A DNA stretch of 14,800 nt, from contig JBNMOT010000085.1 of the NCBI GenBank assembly GCA_051275515.1, forward strand, positions 1 through 14,800, in the 5' to 3' direction. The notes beneath the pieces were generated by a model. The model had not been told where the DNA came from. It did no database searches and worked only from the letters and a program-made list of their open reading frames with translations. This document shows, in pieces, positions 13,570 through 14,800 of this stretch; positions within the stretch are counted from its first letter, which is position 1, and each line of letters starts with the position of its first letter. The position numbers and the translations under genes were made by a program. This DNA is from Oleispira sp051275515 (GTDB lineage Bacteria > Pseudomonadota > Gammaproteobacteria > Pseudomonadales > Oceanobacteraceae).

Positions 13570-14748
13570 ATGGTGGCACATGATCTAGTATTCTCATTTT
13601 TCTTAATATTCACTGGCGCCCTTGTATTGGCCACCGTTGCGCTCTATACGAAACAACCCATCATTATTGCCTATATTGCTCTAGGAGCGATTGTCGGCCC
13701 TTATGGACTATCCTTAATAGAAGAACCCGAGTTATTAGAAGGCATGTCTCATATTGGCATTATCTTTTTGTTATTTCTTCTGGGTTTAGATATGCAGCCT
13801 TCGAGCCTGGTTACAATATTGAAAAAAGCCACTCTGGTTGCCCTTATCAGCTGTGCTCTTTTCTTTGGTATAGGTTTTGGTATTGCGCAGGCCTTTAATC
13901 ACTCATCATTGGACAGTTTGGTGATTGGCTTAGCCATGATGTTTTCGAGCACAATTATTGGTTTAAAACTTTTACCAACCACCGTGTTACATCACAAGCG
14001 GGTCGGTGAACTTATGGTTGGGCTATTATTGATTCAGGATTTAGTGGCCATTTTAACTTTGATTTTTCTAGGCAGCTTAGGCTCTTCCACTGATATGGAG
14101 TTAACCGCAGTGCCTATTTGGCAGCCTTTTATCGCGCTGCCAATACTCGCACTTAGTAGTTATTTGATTGTTAAAGGTCTGCTTCTGCCCTTGATTCGTA
14201 AGTTTGATCGCTTTCAAGAGTATTTATTTATATTGGCTATTGGCTGGTGCCTGGCAATGGCCGAAGGCGCACAAGCGATTGGGCTTACGCGTGAAATCGG
14301 TGCCTTTATCGCAGGCGTAACGCTCGCAACCAGCCCTATCGCACAATATATTGCCATTAGCCTCAAACCATTAAGGGATTTCTTCTTGGTTTTATTTTTC
14401 TTCGCACTCGGTGCTGGCTTTAATTTAGCATTATTGTCGCAGGTAATCTGGCCAGCCTTAGTATTGGCAGGAGCAATATTGATTTTGAAACCCGTAGTTT
14501 TTAGATACTTATTAGGCAATATGAGTGAACGGCCAGAACTTGCTTGGGATGTTGGCTTTCGCCTAGGGCAGATCAGTGAGTTTTCATTGCTGATTGCGTT
14601 TGTCGCTTTTGAACGTTCAATTTTATCTGAACAAGGTTCTCTTCTAATTCAGGCAACCGCTATTATCACGTTTGCTCTGTCAAGCTACATTGTTGTATTT
14701 AATTATCCTAACCCCATTGCGATCAGTGACAAGCTTCGAAGGGACTAA
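13570..14748 (+). CDS. Cation:proton antiporter, KefB/CPA2 type, membrane domain only
   Basis: A 392-aa polytopic inner-membrane protein with about 11-13 hydrophobic segments, of the monovalent cation:proton antiporter-2 (Na_H_Exchanger) fold. Family signatures are LGAIVGPYGLSLI (38-50), HIGIIFLLFLLGLDM (61-75), SSTIIGLKLLP (126-136), GLLLIQDLVAIL (151-162, with Gln156-Asp157 in the ion path) and FRLGQISEFSLLIAFV (330-345). It should exchange K+ or Na+ for H+. It stops right after the last helix (NYPNPIAISDKLRRD) and so lacks the C-terminal RCK/TrkA-N domain that gates KefB and KefC (about 600 aa). CPA2 members without that domain are known, so truncation is not implied. ATG 13570 has AGGA six bases upstream; another ATG at 13566 is out of frame and stops at once. 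The region 13503-13569 contains TTGTCA but no convincing -10. Confidence 0.88.
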   Translation: MVAHDLVFSFFLIFTGALVLATVALYTKQPIIIAYIALGAIVGPYGLSLIEEPELLEGMSHIGIIFLLFLLGLDMQPSSLVTILKKATLVALISCALFFGIGFGIAQAFNHSSLDSLVIGLAMMFSSTIIGLKLLPTTVLHHKRVGELMVGLLLIQDLVAILTLIFLGSLGSSTDMELTAVPIWQPFIALPILALSSYLIVKGLLLPLIRKFDRFQEYLFILAIGWCLAMAEGAQAIGLTREIGAFIAGVTLATSPIAQYIAISLKPLRDFFLVLFFFALGAGFNLALLSQVIWPALVLAGAILILKPVVFRYLLGNMSERPELAWDVGFRLGQISEFSLLIAFVAFERSILSEQGSLLIQATAIITFALSSYIVVFNYPNPIAISDKLRRD

Positions 14749-14780
14749 TCCTAGAAATGAATTTGTCCCTTCAACGGGAC
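14738..14780 (+). terminator. Alternative hairpins at the end of the antiporter gene
   Basis: GAAGGGAC (14738-14745, inside the last codons) can pair with GTCCCTTC (14765-14772) over 8 bp. Alternatively GTCCC (14765-14769) can pair with GGGAC (14776-14780) over 5 bp around a 6-base loop. The shared middle arm makes the two structures mutually exclusive. No T-run follows in the 20 bases left in the window, so a standard terminator is not shown. Confidence 0.4.
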
Positions 14781-14800
14781 TGGAGTATAAATAATTAAGC

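Overview
The window is a compact chromosomal segment from a moderately AT-rich gammaproteobacterium. The protein sequences point to the marine Oceanospirillales/Pseudomonadales side. The DAHP synthase and the sulfite reductase look like Pseudomonas-type proteins, MetH is nearly collinear with the E. coli enzyme (the cobalamin-ligand histidine falls at residue 759, as in E. coli), and the pairing of cysI with a DUF934 gene is a typical proteobacterial arrangement. The organism assignment is an inference from remembered family sequences, not a search. I see no tRNA, rRNA, insertion sequence, phage gene or CRISPR array, and no gene-free stretch longer than about 300 bases.

Layout, left to right. 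The 3' end of a probable TauE/SafE-type membrane transporter (+) converges on a universal stress protein gene (-). A small helix-turn-helix protein gene (+, 67 aa, strong Shine-Dalgarno) with an (AAT)8 microsatellite at its 5' end lies divergent from the stress gene. Next is a class I DAHP synthase (aroF-like, +). It converges, across a hairpin, on a minus-strand block that reads nfuA, then tetR-family regulator, then membrane-anchored peroxiredoxin-like protein. A strong terminator separates nfuA from the tetR/peroxiredoxin pair, so these two are probably their own transcription unit. Divergent from nfuA is metH (+), followed by a MATE efflux transporter and a glycerophosphodiester phosphodiesterase, all on the plus strand. 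Then come cysI and a DUF934 gene (a coupled pair closed by one clear and one possible second terminator), and a cation/proton antiporter of the KefB/CPA2 type that lacks the usual C-terminal nucleotide-binding domain.

Functionally this is mostly housekeeping metabolism: aromatic amino-acid entry (aroF), methionine synthesis (metH), assimilatory sulfite reduction to sulfide (cysI + DUF934) and Fe-S maturation (nfuA, relevant to the Fe-S/siroheme enzyme CysI). Stress and transport functions are interspersed. I found no convincing new multi-gene system. The items most worth a second look are the tetR/peroxiredoxin pair (possible redox-sensing cysteine in the regulator, palindrome upstream, hexamer repeat before the second gene's ribosome binding site), the DUF934 partner of cysI, the poly-Asn microsatellite in the small HTH gene, and the mutually exclusive hairpins at the right edge.
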